Source: Streptomyces sp. NRRL B-1347
GTDB lineage: Bacteria > Actinomycetota > Actinomycetes > Streptomycetales > Streptomycetaceae
Assembly (NCBI RefSeq): GCF_000720325.1
Contig: NZ_JOJM01000019.1
Location: forward strand, 95,290 to 159,289
Direction: 5' to 3'
DNA length: 64,000 bases
Under the pieces are notes generated by a model, which saw only the letters and a program-made list of their open reading frames with translations, searched no databases and was not told where the DNA came from. How positions within the stretch are numbered: position 1 is the first letter of the stretch; every line of letters begins with the position of its first letter. The translations under genes were made by a program, and so were the position numbers. Below are positions 48,000-57,308 of this stretch, piece after piece.

Positions 48000-50999
48000 A
48001 TGGCAGGCGGACTGCGGTTCGGGCTCCTCGGCGTGCCCGCCGTGTACGACGCCGAAGGCGAACCCCACCCGCTCCGCAGCCCCAAGGCCCGCGCCCTGCT
48101 GACCGCCCTGCTCCTGGAACCGGGCCGCGTGGTCTCCGCCGACGCGCTCAAGGAGGCGCTGTGGGGCGCGGAACCGCCCGCCTCGGCCCACGCCTCGCTC
48201 CAGAACCACGTCACCCGCCTGCGCCGCCTCCTCGACGACCCCGCCCGGCTGCACGCCGTACCACCGGGCTACCGGCTGCGCGTGGCCGACGGCGAACTCG
48301 ACGTCCGCGTCTTCGAACGGCACGCCGCCGGGGCCCGCGCCGCGCACGCCGCCCGCGACTGGGACGCCGCCGAACGCGCCGCCGTCGCCGCCCTCCGCCT
48401 GTGGCGCGGCGCCCCGCTCTCCGGCCTGGCCACGACCACCGCGGGTGACGCCCTGGTGCAGCGCCTGGAGGAGGCCCGCCTGCTCCTCCTGGAGTGGCGC
48501 TACGACGCGGCCCTGGAGCGCGCCCCCGGACAGGGGGCGGAACTGGCGGCGCTCGTACCGGAGTTGACGTCGCTCGTCACCGAGCACCCGCTCCGCGAGT
48601 CGTTCCACCGCCAGCTGATGCTCCTCCTGCACCGCACCGGCCGCCAGGCCGAGGCCCTGGCCGTGCACCGCGCGCTCCGCCGCAGGCTGGTCGAGGAGCT
48701 GGGCGTCGAGCCGGGCGACGGCGTGCGCGCGGCCCACCGGGAGATCCTCAGCGGCCCCGAGCCCCACGCCGCCGCCGCACCCCCGGCCGCGCAGCCGACC
48801 CGTGCCGTCCTCGCGGGCGGCCGCCCCACCACGTCCCCGCCCGGCCGCGCGCCCCGGCCCGCCCAGCTCCCGCCCGCGCCCTCGCACTTCACCGGCCGCG
48901 AGGACACGGCCCGTGAGCTGCGCGGACGGCTCACGGGCGGCGGCGAGGGCGGACCGACCGTGGTCGTCGTCTCGGGCATGGCGGGCGTGGGCAAGAGCGC
49001 GCTCGCGCTGCACGTCGCGCACGGCCTTCGGGAGCACTTCCCCGACGGCCAGCTCTACGTCAACCTGCACGGCGCCACCCCGGGCGTCGCCCCGCTCACG
49101 CCGGGGCAGGCCCTCGCCGCACTCCTGCGCGACCTGGGCGCCGAGGCCCGGCACGCGCCCGAAGACCCGGACGCGGCGGCCGCGTTGCTGCGCTCGCTCC
49201 TCGCGCCCACCCGTACGCTGCTCGTCCTCGACGGGGCCGCGAGCGCCGCGCAGGTGCGGCCGCTGCTGCCCGGAGGGCCCGGCTGCGGCACCCTCGTGAC
49301 CAGCCGCTCCCCGCTCACCGCCCTCGACGGCGCCGCCCGCTTCCCGCTGCCGCCGCTGTCCGCCGACGCCAGCACGGCGCTCCTGCGCGCCGCGTCGGGC
49401 CGGGACGACCTCGGCGCGGGCCACCCGCTGGTGCGGCTCACGGGCCGCCTCCCGCTCGCGCTGCGCATCGTCGCGGCCCGGCTCGCCGCCCGCCGCGCCC
49501 TCACCCCGGACGCCCTCGCGGGCCTCCTGACGGACTGCGAGGGCCGCCTCCGGCACCTGGAGTACGACGACTTGAGCGTGCGGCGCTCCCTCGACGTCGC
49601 CCTGGAGGCGCTGCGCACCTCCGACCGCGAGAGCGACCGGGACGCCGCCCGCGCCCTCGGCGTCATCGGCGCGCTCGACCTGCCCGCCTACGGCGGGCCG
49701 CTGCTGGCCCGGCTGCTGCCCGCGCCGCGCTGCCGCGCCCAGGCCGCCCTGGACCGCCTCGTCGACGTCGCCCTCCTCGAAGAGACGGCGTACGGCCGCT
49801 ACGCCCCGCACGACCTCGTACGGGACTTCGCCCGCGCCCACCGGAAGGCCGTCGGCGCGGACGCCGGGACCGTCGGCGAGACGGCCCTGCGCTGGTACGG
49901 CGACACCGCCCGCGCGGCGCTGCTCGCGATCGCTCCGGACGGCCGGGACCGCGAGGACCGCCTCGCCGTGCCCGCGCCCGCCCCCGACGCCCCCTCCCGC
50001 GACGGCTTCGGCTCCTTGGACGCGGCCTTCGCCTGGGCCGACGAGGAGCTGGACAACATCGTCGCGCTGGCCGAACGGCACCCCGGCGACACCACCGGGC
50101 TCGTCCCCGCCCTGGTGCGCCACCTCTTCCCGTATCTGCAACGCCGCGGCCGCCTCACCGAGTTGGGCACCCTCGCCGCGATCGCCGTGGACACCGCGCG
50201 GCTGCACGGCGACCCGGCCGTGACGGCCCAGGCGCTCACCGACCTCGCGGGCCACCGCTTCATGACGGGCCGCGCGGGCGAGGCCCTGGCCCTGAACGAC
50301 GAGGCGCTCGCCCTGTGGCACGCCATCGGCCGCGCGTCCTGCGTGCGCCGCGGCCTGAACCACCGGGGCCTGCTGCTCGACGGCCTCGGCCGCCGCGCCG
50401 AGGCCGTGGACGCCCTGACCCGGGCCCTGGATCTGGCCCGGTCCCTGGACGACCCGCTCAGCGAGGCCATCACGTTCAGCCACCTCGGCAACCTCTACGA
50501 GCACAGCGACGCCCGTCTCGCCATCGTCCACCACGAGCGCAGCCTCGCCATCGGCGAGCGCATCGGCCACGCCGTCGTCCGCCAGTCCGCGCACTGCAAC
50601 ATCGGCTACGCCCGGCTCACCCTCGGCGAACCGGCCGCCGCCCTCGGCCACTTCGAGGTCAGCCTGCGCGTCCACGGCGAGTACGAGGACTGGCACGGCG
50701 AGTCCCACACCCGCCTCGGCCTGGTCCGCGCCCTGCGCGCCCTGGGCCGCACCGCCGACGCGGACCGCGCCTGCGCCCTCCTCCTGGAGCGCGCCGCGCA
50801 CCGCGGCGACACCCACATGACGGGCCTGGCCCGCCACCAGCACGGCCTGCTCCTGCACGCCCGGGGCCGAACCCAGGAGGCCCACGCGCAGTGGCGGTCG
50901 GCCCTCACCGCCCTGGAGTCCCTGGACGGGGCGAGCCCGAAGGTGGTGGCGGAGCTGCGAGAGCTCACGGGCGGGGCAGCAAGCCCGTCCGGCGCTTGA
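48000..50999 (+). CDS. AfsR-type SARP regulator: BTAD, NB-ARC and TPR
   Basis: The product is 999 residues from ATG 48000. Residues 5-95 are the winged-helix domain (LRFGLLGVPAVYDAEGEPH), about 97-245 the BTAD. The NB-ARC ATPase has Walker A GMAGVGKS at 326-333 and LLVLDGAASAAQ as Walker B, with a GLPLA-like GRLPLALRIVAARLAARR element. TPR repeats fill the last 300 residues. This is the domain order of AfsR, the pleiotropic antibiotic regulator, but paralogues are many and no identity is claimed. The last residues, SPSGA, and the stop codon are encoded within a dispersed intergenic repeat. Confidence 0.9.
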   Translation: MAGGLRFGLLGVPAVYDAEGEPHPLRSPKARALLTALLLEPGRVVSADALKEALWGAEPPASAHASLQNHVTRLRRLLDDPARLHAVPPGYRLRVADGELDVRVFERHAAGARAAHAARDWDAAERAAVAALRLWRGAPLSGLATTTAGDALVQRLEEARLLLLEWRYDAALERAPGQGAELAALVPELTSLVTEHPLRESFHRQLMLLLHRTGRQAEALAVHRALRRRLVEELGVEPGDGVRAAHREILSGPEPHAAAAPPAAQPTRAVLAGGRPTTSPPGRAPRPAQLPPAPSHFTGREDTARELRGRLTGGGEGGPTVVVVSGMAGVGKSALALHVAHGLREHFPDGQLYVNLHGATPGVAPLTPGQALAALLRDLGAEARHAPEDPDAAAALLRSLLAPTRTLLVLDGAASAAQVRPLLPGGPGCGTLVTSRSPLTALDGAARFPLPPLSADASTALLRAASGRDDLGAGHPLVRLTGRLPLALRIVAARLAARRALTPDALAGLLTDCEGRLRHLEYDDLSVRRSLDVALEALRTSDRESDRDAARALGVIGALDLPAYGGPLLARLLPAPRCRAQAALDRLVDVALLEETAYGRYAPHDLVRDFARAHRKAVGADAGTVGETALRWYGDTARAALLAIAPDGRDREDRLAVPAPAPDAPSRDGFGSLDAAFAWADEELDNIVALAERHPGDTTGLVPALVRHLFPYLQRRGRLTELGTLAAIAVDTARLHGDPAVTAQALTDLAGHRFMTGRAGEALALNDEALALWHAIGRASCVRRGLNHRGLLLDGLGRRAEAVDALTRALDLARSLDDPLSEAITFSHLGNLYEHSDARLAIVHHERSLAIGERIGHAVVRQSAHCNIGYARLTLGEPAAALGHFEVSLRVHGEYEDWHGESHTRLGLVRALRALGRTADADRACALLLERAAHRGDTHMTGLARHQHGLLLHARGRTQEAHAQWRSALTALESLDGASPKVVAELRELTGGAASPSGA

Positions 51000-51020
51000 G
51001 GACGAGCGCGCAGCGCGAAG
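50982..51020. repeat. Dispersed repeat overlapping the SARP stop codon
   Basis: AGCCCGTCCGGCGCTTGAG at 50982-51000 continues GACGAGCGCGCAGCGC. It matches the element at 47664-47700. The TGA of CTTGAG is the stop codon of the SARP gene. Confidence 0.8.
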
Positions 51021-51049
51021 AAGGCCCGGTCTGAGGCGCGCCGCACCCC

Positions 51050-52753
51050 TCACTTGGCATCGGCATAGCACCGTACGACCGCCGTGGTGAACGGAAACCG
51101 CACCGGGGTCTCGCCGAACGCGATCCGGCCCGCCAGGTCCCCGGCCTCGCGCACCGCGGCCGCGACCTCCTCCGCCTCCTCGGCCGGGCAGTGCACGATC
51201 ACCTCGTCGTGCTGGAAGAAGACCAGCTCGGCGCGGAGGTGGGCGGTGGCCCGGCGCAGCGCGGCGAGCATGAGCAGGGCCCATTCGGCGGCGCTGCCCT
51301 GCACCACGAAGTTCCGCGTGAAGCGGCCGCGCGCGCGGGCGTTGGTCGAGGCGTACCCGGGGGTGAACGCGTCCTCGCGCGGGGCGTCGTCGGGCTCGGC
51401 GGCGTCCTCCTGCGGCAGGCCCGCTTCGCCGAGGGCGTCCTCGCCGGAGCCCGCGGCGGGCGGGCTGGTCCGGCCGAGCCAGGTCCGGACGAGCCGGCCC
51501 TCCTCGCCCGCGCGCGCCGCGTCGTCGACGTACGCGACGGCCTGCGGGAAGCGGCGGCGCAGCGCCGCCAGGTTCTTCAGGCCGTCGCCCGACGTCTGGC
51601 CGTAGACCGCGCCGAGCAGCGCCAGTTTGGCGTGCTCGCGGTCGCCGGAGAACGCGCGGTCCGACAGGCGCGTGTACAGGTCGTCGGGGCTGCCCGCGAC
51701 GTCCATCAGGCCCCGGTCGCGCGAGATGGCGGCCAGGACGCGCGGCTCCAGCTGGTCCGCGTCGGCGACGACGAGCCGCCAGCCCGGGTCCGCGACCACC
51801 GCGCGGCGGATGACCTTGGGGATCTGCAGGGCGCCGCCGCCGTTCGTGGTCCAGCGGCCGGTGACGGTGCCGCCCGGGGTGTACTCCGGCCGGAAGCGGC
51901 CGTCGCGCACCCAGTCCTGGAGCCAGGACCAGCCGTGCGCGGTCCACACGCGGTACAGCGACTTGTACTCCAGGAGCGGGCGCACGGCGGGGTGGTCGAG
52001 CTCCTCCAGCTCCCAGCGCCGGGTCGAGCGGACCTTGACGCCCGCCCGCGCGAACGCCTTGATCACGTCGGCGGGCAGGTCGGGGCGCACCCGGTGCCCG
52101 AACGCCGCCGACACCTCGTCGGCCAGCTCGGCCAGGCGCCGGGGCTCGCCACCGCCGCCGTACCGCTCGCCGAGCAGCTCGGTGAGGACGTCGCGGTGGA
52201 CGTCCGCGCGCCACGGCAGCCCCGCCCCGTTCATCTCGGCGGCCACGAGCATGCCCGCCGACTCGGCGGCGGTGAGCAGCCGCATCCGCCCCGGGTGCGC
52301 GGTCGCCCCATGCCGCCTCAGCTGCTCCGCGTACACCTCCAGGAGGGCGTCGAAGGGCAGCGGGGCCGCCGCCGACGGCTCGAACAGCGAGTCCTGCGCG
52401 CCGGGCACCGCGGCGCGGGGCGGCGGGTCCGGGGGCACGGGTCTTCGCTCCATGCGCGCCCAGGCGGCCGCCGCCGAACGGGGCTCGCCGAGCCGCCCCT
52501 CGTGCGCGAGCAGCAGGGCCTCGGCGATCTCCACGTCGTAGCACCGCTCGACGCGGACGCCCGCCGCGAGCAGCCGGGGATAGACGCCCGCGGTGGAGCG
52601 CCACACCCACCGGCCCACCCCGGCCCGCCGCCGCACCGCGTCGACGAGATCGCCCTCGCGCACGACGGGCCCGACGGGCAGCCCGTCGTCCCCCAGCGGT
52701 GCCACGAGCACCCCCGGCCCGTCCTCCGCGATGGCCCACCGTTCAGCTTCCAC
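51050..52753 (-). CDS. Compact family-A DNA polymerase (bifunctional 3'-5' exonuclease/polymerase type)
   Basis: The product is 567 residues from GTG 52753. Motif A is VADADQLEPRVLA, the O-helix EHAKLALLGAVYGQTSGDG (Lys, Tyr-Gly) and motif C is FFQHDEVIVH. All polymerase signatures are present. TGRWTTNGGGALQIPK fits the DNA-binding loop. The N-terminal 200 residues take the place of the proofreading domain but show no clear DxE motif, so proofreading is doubtful. It lacks a 5'-3' nuclease domain, so it is much shorter than PolA. An Asp/Glu-rich insertion (EDALGEAGLPQEDAAEPDD) lies in the fingers region. This is a second PolA-like enzyme typical of Streptomyces, with an unknown repair role. 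Confidence 0.88.
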   Translation of the reverse strand: MEAERWAIAEDGPGVLVAPLGDDGLPVGPVVREGDLVDAVRRRAGVGRWVWRSTAGVYPRLLAAGVRVERCYDVEIAEALLLAHEGRLGEPRSAAAAWARMERRPVPPDPPPRAAVPGAQDSLFEPSAAAPLPFDALLEVYAEQLRRHGATAHPGRMRLLTAAESAGMLVAAEMNGAGLPWRADVHRDVLTELLGERYGGGGEPRRLAELADEVSAAFGHRVRPDLPADVIKAFARAGVKVRSTRRWELEELDHPAVRPLLEYKSLYRVWTAHGWSWLQDWVRDGRFRPEYTPGGTVTGRWTTNGGGALQIPKVIRRAVVADPGWRLVVADADQLEPRVLAAISRDRGLMDVAGSPDDLYTRLSDRAFSGDREHAKLALLGAVYGQTSGDGLKNLAALRRRFPQAVAYVDDAARAGEEGRLVRTWLGRTSPPAAGSGEDALGEAGLPQEDAAEPDDAPREDAFTPGYASTNARARGRFTRNFVVQGSAAEWALLMLAALRRATAHLRAELVFFQHDEVIVHCPAEEAEEVAAAVREAGDLAGRIAFGETPVRFPFTTAVVRCYADAK

Positions 52754-52872
52754 GACTCGACGATCGCACCCGCCACTGACAATCGGGCCCCGGACCTGGG
52801 GCGCCGTCCGGCAGGACCTCGCATGGCCCACCCCGCATGCCGCCCCCGCGCACCCCTGCCACGCTCGGTGCC

Positions 52873-53712
52873 ATGCGCGTCGCCCTGGCCCAGACCGACT
52901 GCGTGCTCGGCGCGGTGGACGAGAACCTGGAGGTCGCCCGCGAGTGCGTGGCCCAGGCGCGGGCCCAGTCCGCCGACCTCGTGGTGTTCCCCGAGCTGAG
53001 CCTGCACGGCTACCACCTGGGCGCCCTGAAGCGGGACACCTCGCTGCCCGCCGACGACCCGCGCCTGCTCGGCCTGTCCCTGCTCGGCCCCGACGTCCTG
53101 GTCGGCCTGCACGAGCACACCAGCCTGCGCGCGTACAACACGTCGGGCTACTACGCGGCGGGCGCCCTGCGGCACGCGCACCGCAAGCTGTACCTGCCGA
53201 ACTACCTGGCCTGGGAGGAGCGCAAGCACGTCAGCCCCGGCCAGCACCTGCGCGCCTACGACCTGCCCGGCGGGCACGGCCGCGCGGCCACCCTGATCTG
53301 CAACGACGCCTGGCAGCCGGTGCTTCCTTGGCTCGCGGTGCAGGACGGCGCCGAGGTCATCGTCATCCCCACCAACAGCGCGGCGAGCCTCGACCCGGAG
53401 GCGATGGACACGGGCCTGTACTGGGACACCCTGCTGTCGTACACGGCCCGCATGCTCCAGTGCTGGGTGGTGTTCGTGAACCGCGTCGGGAACGAGAACG
53501 GGGCCACGTTCTGGGGCGGTTCGCGGGTCGTCGACCCGCGCGGCACGGTGGTCGCGCAGGCCCCCAAGTGGGAGCCGGGCCTGGTCACGGTCGACATCGA
53601 CCTGCACGAGGCCCGACGCCAGCGCCGCGCGGTCCCGCTGGTGGCGGAGGCCCGCCTGGGCCTCGTCGACCGAGAGGTCCGCCGCCTGATCGACGAGGGC
53701 GGCGACTCTTGA
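52873..53712 (+). CDS. Carbon-nitrogen hydrolase (nitrilase superfamily)
   Basis: The product is 279 residues from ATG 52873. The catalytic triad is visible: Glu in VVFPELSLHGY, Lys in HRKLYLPNY and Cys in ATLICNDAWQP. This Glu-Lys-Cys set defines amidases, carbamoylases and NAD-synthetase glutaminase domains. VGLHEHTSLRAYNTS is the usual middle strand. The substrate is an amide or nitrile of unknown identity. It is divergent from the polymerase gene, with 119 bp between the starts, and convergent with the FtsX-like permease gene. Confidence 0.92.
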   Translation: MRVALAQTDCVLGAVDENLEVARECVAQARAQSADLVVFPELSLHGYHLGALKRDTSLPADDPRLLGLSLLGPDVLVGLHEHTSLRAYNTSGYYAAGALRHAHRKLYLPNYLAWEERKHVSPGQHLRAYDLPGGHGRAATLICNDAWQPVLPWLAVQDGAEVIVIPTNSAASLDPEAMDTGLYWDTLLSYTARMLQCWVVFVNRVGNENGATFWGGSRVVDPRGTVVAQAPKWEPGLVTVDIDLHEARRQRRAVPLVAEARLGLVDREVRRLIDEGGDS

Positions 53713-53746
53713 GTCCGTTCGCCGCGGGCCATCGTCCCGCAGGGCC

Positions 53747-55939
53747 TCAGCCGTCCGAGGCCCGATGGGCCCGCGGCACCCGCCACGCCCCCGCCACGAC
53801 GGCCACCACCCCGCACACCCCCGCGCACAGGCCCATCACCGCCCAAGGAACCACCACGTGCCCCGGCACCGAAAGCCGCGCAAGGGCCAGCGCGAGCCCG
53901 CCGAGCCCGACCGCCGTCACCGCGAGCCCGAGCACCGCCCCCACCGCCACCGCGAGCGCCGCCTCCCCGGCCGCGACGAGCCGCAGCTGACCGGGGGTGG
54001 CGCCCACGAGCCGCAGGGACCGCAGCTCGGGCGCGCGGACGGGCGCGGTCATCAGCAGGGTGCCGGCCAGCGAGATCGCCGCGTACGCGAGGCAGAGCGC
54101 GAGCAGCATCAGCAGCCCGAGCCGGGTCTGCTGCCGCATGCCCGGGTAGGCGGCGGCGAGCCAGTCGTCGACCGGCCGCACCTCGCCGCCGCTCGCGCGC
54201 AGCGCCCGCGCCACGGCGGCGCGGTCGGCCCCGGCGCGGAGCCGCACGTCGAGGCGGTCCACGGGCGCGGCCGGCGCGTTCCGGGCGGTCACGTACGCGC
54301 CGTTGTCGCCGGTGCCGCGCGCGAGGACGGCCACGATCCGCAGCCGGGCCCGCCGCCCGTCGCCGAGCCACACGGCCACCCGGTCGCCGACGCGGTGCCG
54401 CTGCCACTCCTCGTCGACGACGATCGACCGGTCGTCGAGGTCGCGCACGTCGCCCGCCACGACCGGCAGCCGGGTCACCGCCGCGAACGCCGCGGGGTCG
54501 GCCACCGCCCGCGCCTCGGACCGTACGACCGCCGATCCGTCGTCCTCGCGTACGAACACGGCGGTGGTCGCGGACGCGGCGACGGTGGCGCCCGGCACCG
54601 GGCCCACGGGCCGCAGCCCCGAGCCGGTGCCCGCGCCCGTGACGACCAGGTCGGCGGCGGTGCGCTGCCGGGCCTCCGCCGCCTTCGCCGCGCCGACCGT
54701 CGCGGCCGAGCCGAACAGACAGCCCGCGAGCGCGACGGTGACGAGGACGGGCGCGGCGACGGCGGCGGTCCTGCGCACCCCGGCGCCGCTGTTGGCGCGG
54801 ACGACCCGGGCGAGGGCGGCCGCGCGGCGGGCCCGGCCGGGCCGCGCGGGCACGGGCCAGCGGAAGAGGGCCACGACGTGCCGCACGAGGAGCGGCGCGA
54901 GCGCGGCGACCGCCGTCGCCAGGATCATCGGCTGGGTGGTGTACGTCTTGCGCTTGAGCAGCTCCGAAGGCTCCGACCAGAGCGTCCAGCCGAGCAGCCC
55001 GAGCGCCCCCGCGAGCAGCGCGGCGCCCATCACGCGGCGGCCGCGCGGCATGACGCCGGTGTCGAGCGACGCCTCGCGCAGCGCCTCCACGGGGCTGACC
55101 CGGGCGGCGCGGCGCGCCGCGCTCCAGGCCCCGGCGACGGCGACCAGGAGCCCGGTCCAGAAGGCGAGTTGATACGGCCACCAGGTCCAGCGCAGGCCCT
55201 TGGCCACCGTGAACCACGGCGGCGCGACCTCCGCGTCCACCAGCGCCCGTGCCAGGTGCGGCGCGCCCCAGGCCCCGAGTCCGCAACCGGCGGCGGCCGC
55301 CGCGGCCCCGACCACCAGGGCCTCGCCGAGCAGCCACCGCCGCACCTGCCCGCGGCTCGCCCCCGCCGCCCGCAGCAGCCCCAGCTCCCGGCGGCGCAGC
55401 GCCACCACGAACGCGAACGTGGACGCGGTCACGAACGCCGACACGAACACGGCGACGCCGCCCGCCGTGCCGAGGAACGCGTTCACGGCCACGAGCGCCC
55501 GCCCGTCCCGCTCGGCGCCGGGGTCGACGCGGGCGCGGTCGGCGCCGGTCAGGACGCGGGCCCCGGTGCGCGACGCGGCGACGGCGGCCCGCACCTCGCC
55601 GACGGGCGCGGTCACGCCGACGGCGTCCGGCCCCCCGGTGACCCGCACCGGGCCGAGCCGCCGCAGGGTCGCGAGCAGATCCTTGTCCACAGGGTGTGGA
55701 TGAGCGAGCCGCTTGCTGACGCGCTCGGTCCCGGGCCCCCGGCGCACCGGCACGCTCAGCGTGTCCTGCCCGGCCACGACGACGGGCGACCCGGCGAACC
55801 GCCGAGGCTCCCGCTCCGCGCCGCCCGTGCTCGCCGCGAGGCCCACCCCCGTCGCGGCGGTCAGCGCGACGCCCAGGGCGAGGGCGACGAAGGCGCCGAG
55901 GAACCCGGCCCAGCGAGAACGGAGCGAAGCAAAGATCAT
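53747..55939 (-). CDS. FtsX-like ABC transporter permease, orphan
   Basis: The product is 730 residues with an N-terminal membrane helix (GAFVALALGVALTAATGVGLAA), a first FtsX domain near residues 140-270 (SAFVTASTFAFVVALRRRELGLLRAAGA), and a second at the C-terminus (LLMLLALCLAYAAISLAGTLL, ELRSLRLVGATPGQLRLV). Extracytoplasmic beta-rich parts lie between them. The RRELGLLRAAGAS sequence is the coupling helix that contacts an ATPase. No ATP-binding gene is adjacent, so the partner must be elsewhere. An 84-bp divergent gap with an inverted repeat separates it from the DUF2786 gene. Confidence 0.88.
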   Translation of the reverse strand: MIFASLRSRWAGFLGAFVALALGVALTAATGVGLAASTGGAEREPRRFAGSPVVVAGQDTLSVPVRRGPGTERVSKRLAHPHPVDKDLLATLRRLGPVRVTGGPDAVGVTAPVGEVRAAVAASRTGARVLTGADRARVDPGAERDGRALVAVNAFLGTAGGVAVFVSAFVTASTFAFVVALRRRELGLLRAAGASRGQVRRWLLGEALVVGAAAAAAGCGLGAWGAPHLARALVDAEVAPPWFTVAKGLRWTWWPYQLAFWTGLLVAVAGAWSAARRAARVSPVEALREASLDTGVMPRGRRVMGAALLAGALGLLGWTLWSEPSELLKRKTYTTQPMILATAVAALAPLLVRHVVALFRWPVPARPGRARRAAALARVVRANSGAGVRRTAAVAAPVLVTVALAGCLFGSAATVGAAKAAEARQRTAADLVVTGAGTGSGLRPVGPVPGATVAASATTAVFVREDDGSAVVRSEARAVADPAAFAAVTRLPVVAGDVRDLDDRSIVVDEEWQRHRVGDRVAVWLGDGRRARLRIVAVLARGTGDNGAYVTARNAPAAPVDRLDVRLRAGADRAAVARALRASGGEVRPVDDWLAAAYPGMRQQTRLGLLMLLALCLAYAAISLAGTLLMTAPVRAPELRSLRLVGATPGQLRLVAAGEAALAVAVGAVLGLAVTAVGLGGLALALARLSVPGHVVVPWAVMGLCAGVCGVVAVVAGAWRVPRAHRASDG

Positions 55940-55996
55940 GCCTCAAGCGAACCGTCCCGGGGCCGCCGCCTCACGCCCCCTGGCGGGCGGATCGGA

Positions 55997-56014
55997 GGTA
56001 GGGCCAGACCTACC
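55997..56014. promoter_or_regulatory. Inverted repeat GGTAGG-n6-CCTACC in a divergent promoter
   Basis: Exact 6-bp arms (55997-56002 and 56009-56014) overlap TACCCT (56011-56016), the presumed -10 box for the DUF2786 gene. The site could control both the permease and the DUF2786 gene. No regulator gene adjoins directly; MerR follows the DUF2786 gene. Confidence 0.55.
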
Positions 56015-56023
56015 CTTAGGGGT

Positions 56024-57307
56024 ATGGACTCGGTGATCGACAAGGCGTTCGCGGCAGCACTGTACGCGGGCGCGGCGGCCTCCGGGACCTCCGGAACCGG
56101 CGACGGCGACCAGCAGGCCGGGGGAGCGAAGCGCCGGGACGGCCGCAGGCGCCGCGGCCGCGCGTCCGCCCGGGACGGCCGCGGCCCCGCCCGCGAGGCC
56201 CTCGTCGACGACGCCCTCGACACCGCCGCTTCCCTCCTCGCCGCCGCCCCATCGGCCGACGCCGAAGTGGCGCGCCGCGGCGAGGAGTTCGTGCGCCGCG
56301 CCTGGGAGCGCGGCTGGCAGCCCGCCGACGTGGTCCGGCTCGTGCGCCGCGACCTCGACGAGGACCACGTACGCCTCGCCGCCGAGCTGATCCGCGCCGA
56401 GACCCGCCGCTACGCTCCGGGCCAGCTGCCCGCCCGCTGGCCCGCGCAGCTCGCCGAACTCGACGCGCTCGCCCCGTGGCGCGCCCCCGACCGCTTCACG
56501 CGCGCCACCGCCCTCCTCACGCTCTACCGCCTCCTGCTCCGCCTGCCGCCCGTCGAGCCGGTCGGCCCGCCCCCGGGCGCCCGCACCCCGCTGGACACCC
56601 CGCCCGCGCACGACGAGCCGCGCGCCCTCACCCGGATCCGCGCCCTGCTCGCCAAGGCCGAGGCGACCGGATACCCCGAGGAGGCGGAGGCCCTGACGGC
56701 GAAGGCGCAGGAGCTGATGGCCCGGTACAGCGTCGACGAGGCGCTGCTCGCCGCGCGCACGCATGCCGCCGGCACGCCCGCCGCCTGCCGCGTCGGCGTC
56801 GACGCCCCGTACGAGACCGCGAAGGCGATCCTCCTCGACTCCGTCGCCACCGCGAACCGCTGCCGCGCCGTGTGGAACGAGGCCTTCGCCTTCACCACCG
56901 TCGTCGGCTTCGAACCCGACCTGGACGTCGTCGAGTTGCTGTACGCCTCCCTCCTGGTCCAGGGCACGGCGGCCATGACCAGGGCGGAGGCCGACCAGCG
57001 CGCGGGCGGCCGCAACCGCACCAAGACCTTCCGCCAGGCCTTCTGGATGGCGTACGCCCAGCGCGTCGGCGCCCGCCTTGAGGCCGCGGCCGCGCCCGTC
57101 ACACACGAGGGCGGGGACGGCGCGCTGCTCCCGGTGCTCGTGGCGCGGGACGTCTCCGTCACCGACCGCACGGAGCGGATGTTCCCGGAGACCACCACGA
57201 CCCGCGTACGGGGCGTGCACGACGGCGCGGGCTGGGCCGAGGGCGCCGCCGCGGCGTCGACCGCTAACCTTCACGCACGTGTGAGGCTTCCGAACAAGAG
57301 GGACTGA
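56024..57307 (+). CDS. DUF2786-domain protein
   Basis: The product is 427 residues from ATG 56024. After an Arg/Gly-rich N-terminal stretch (KRRDGRRRRGRASARDGR) and a helical region comes the DUF2786 signature LTRIRALLAKAEATGYPEEAEALTAKAQELMARY at about residues 205-238. It is named here only by position and by its key Lys-Ala-x-x-T and E-A-x-x-x-x-x-K-x-Q elements. The C-terminal domain has conserved aromatic residues. The biochemical function is unknown, and similar proteins occur in phages and actinobacteria. TACCCT lies 7 nt before the ATG, suggesting a leaderless mRNA. The MerR gene starts 1 bp after its stop codon. Confidence 0.85.
   Translation: MDSVIDKAFAAALYAGAAASGTSGTGDGDQQAGGAKRRDGRRRRGRASARDGRGPAREALVDDALDTAASLLAAAPSADAEVARRGEEFVRRAWERGWQPADVVRLVRRDLDEDHVRLAAELIRAETRRYAPGQLPARWPAQLAELDALAPWRAPDRFTRATALLTLYRLLLRLPPVEPVGPPPGARTPLDTPPAHDEPRALTRIRALLAKAEATGYPEEAEALTAKAQELMARYSVDEALLAARTHAAGTPAACRVGVDAPYETAKAILLDSVATANRCRAVWNEAFAFTTVVGFEPDLDVVELLYASLLVQGTAAMTRAEADQRAGGRNRTKTFRQAFWMAYAQRVGARLEAAAAPVTHEGGDGALLPVLVARDVSVTDRTERMFPETTTTRVRGVHDGAGWAEGAAAASTANLHARVRLPNKRD
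57268..57286. promoter_or_regulatory. Imperfect inverted repeat before the MerR gene
   Basis: CCTTCACG-CAC-GTGTGAGG has 6 of 8 matching positions per arm. It lies within the last codons of the DUF2786 gene, 23 bp before the MerR start, a fair place for a MerR-type operator. Confidence 0.35.
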
Positions 57308-57308
57308 C

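Noticed and set aside
47892..52739. Reverse-strand open frame of 1615 codons
   Set aside because: It is a shadow of the AfsR-type gene and of another frame of the polymerase gene, and it has no family motif.
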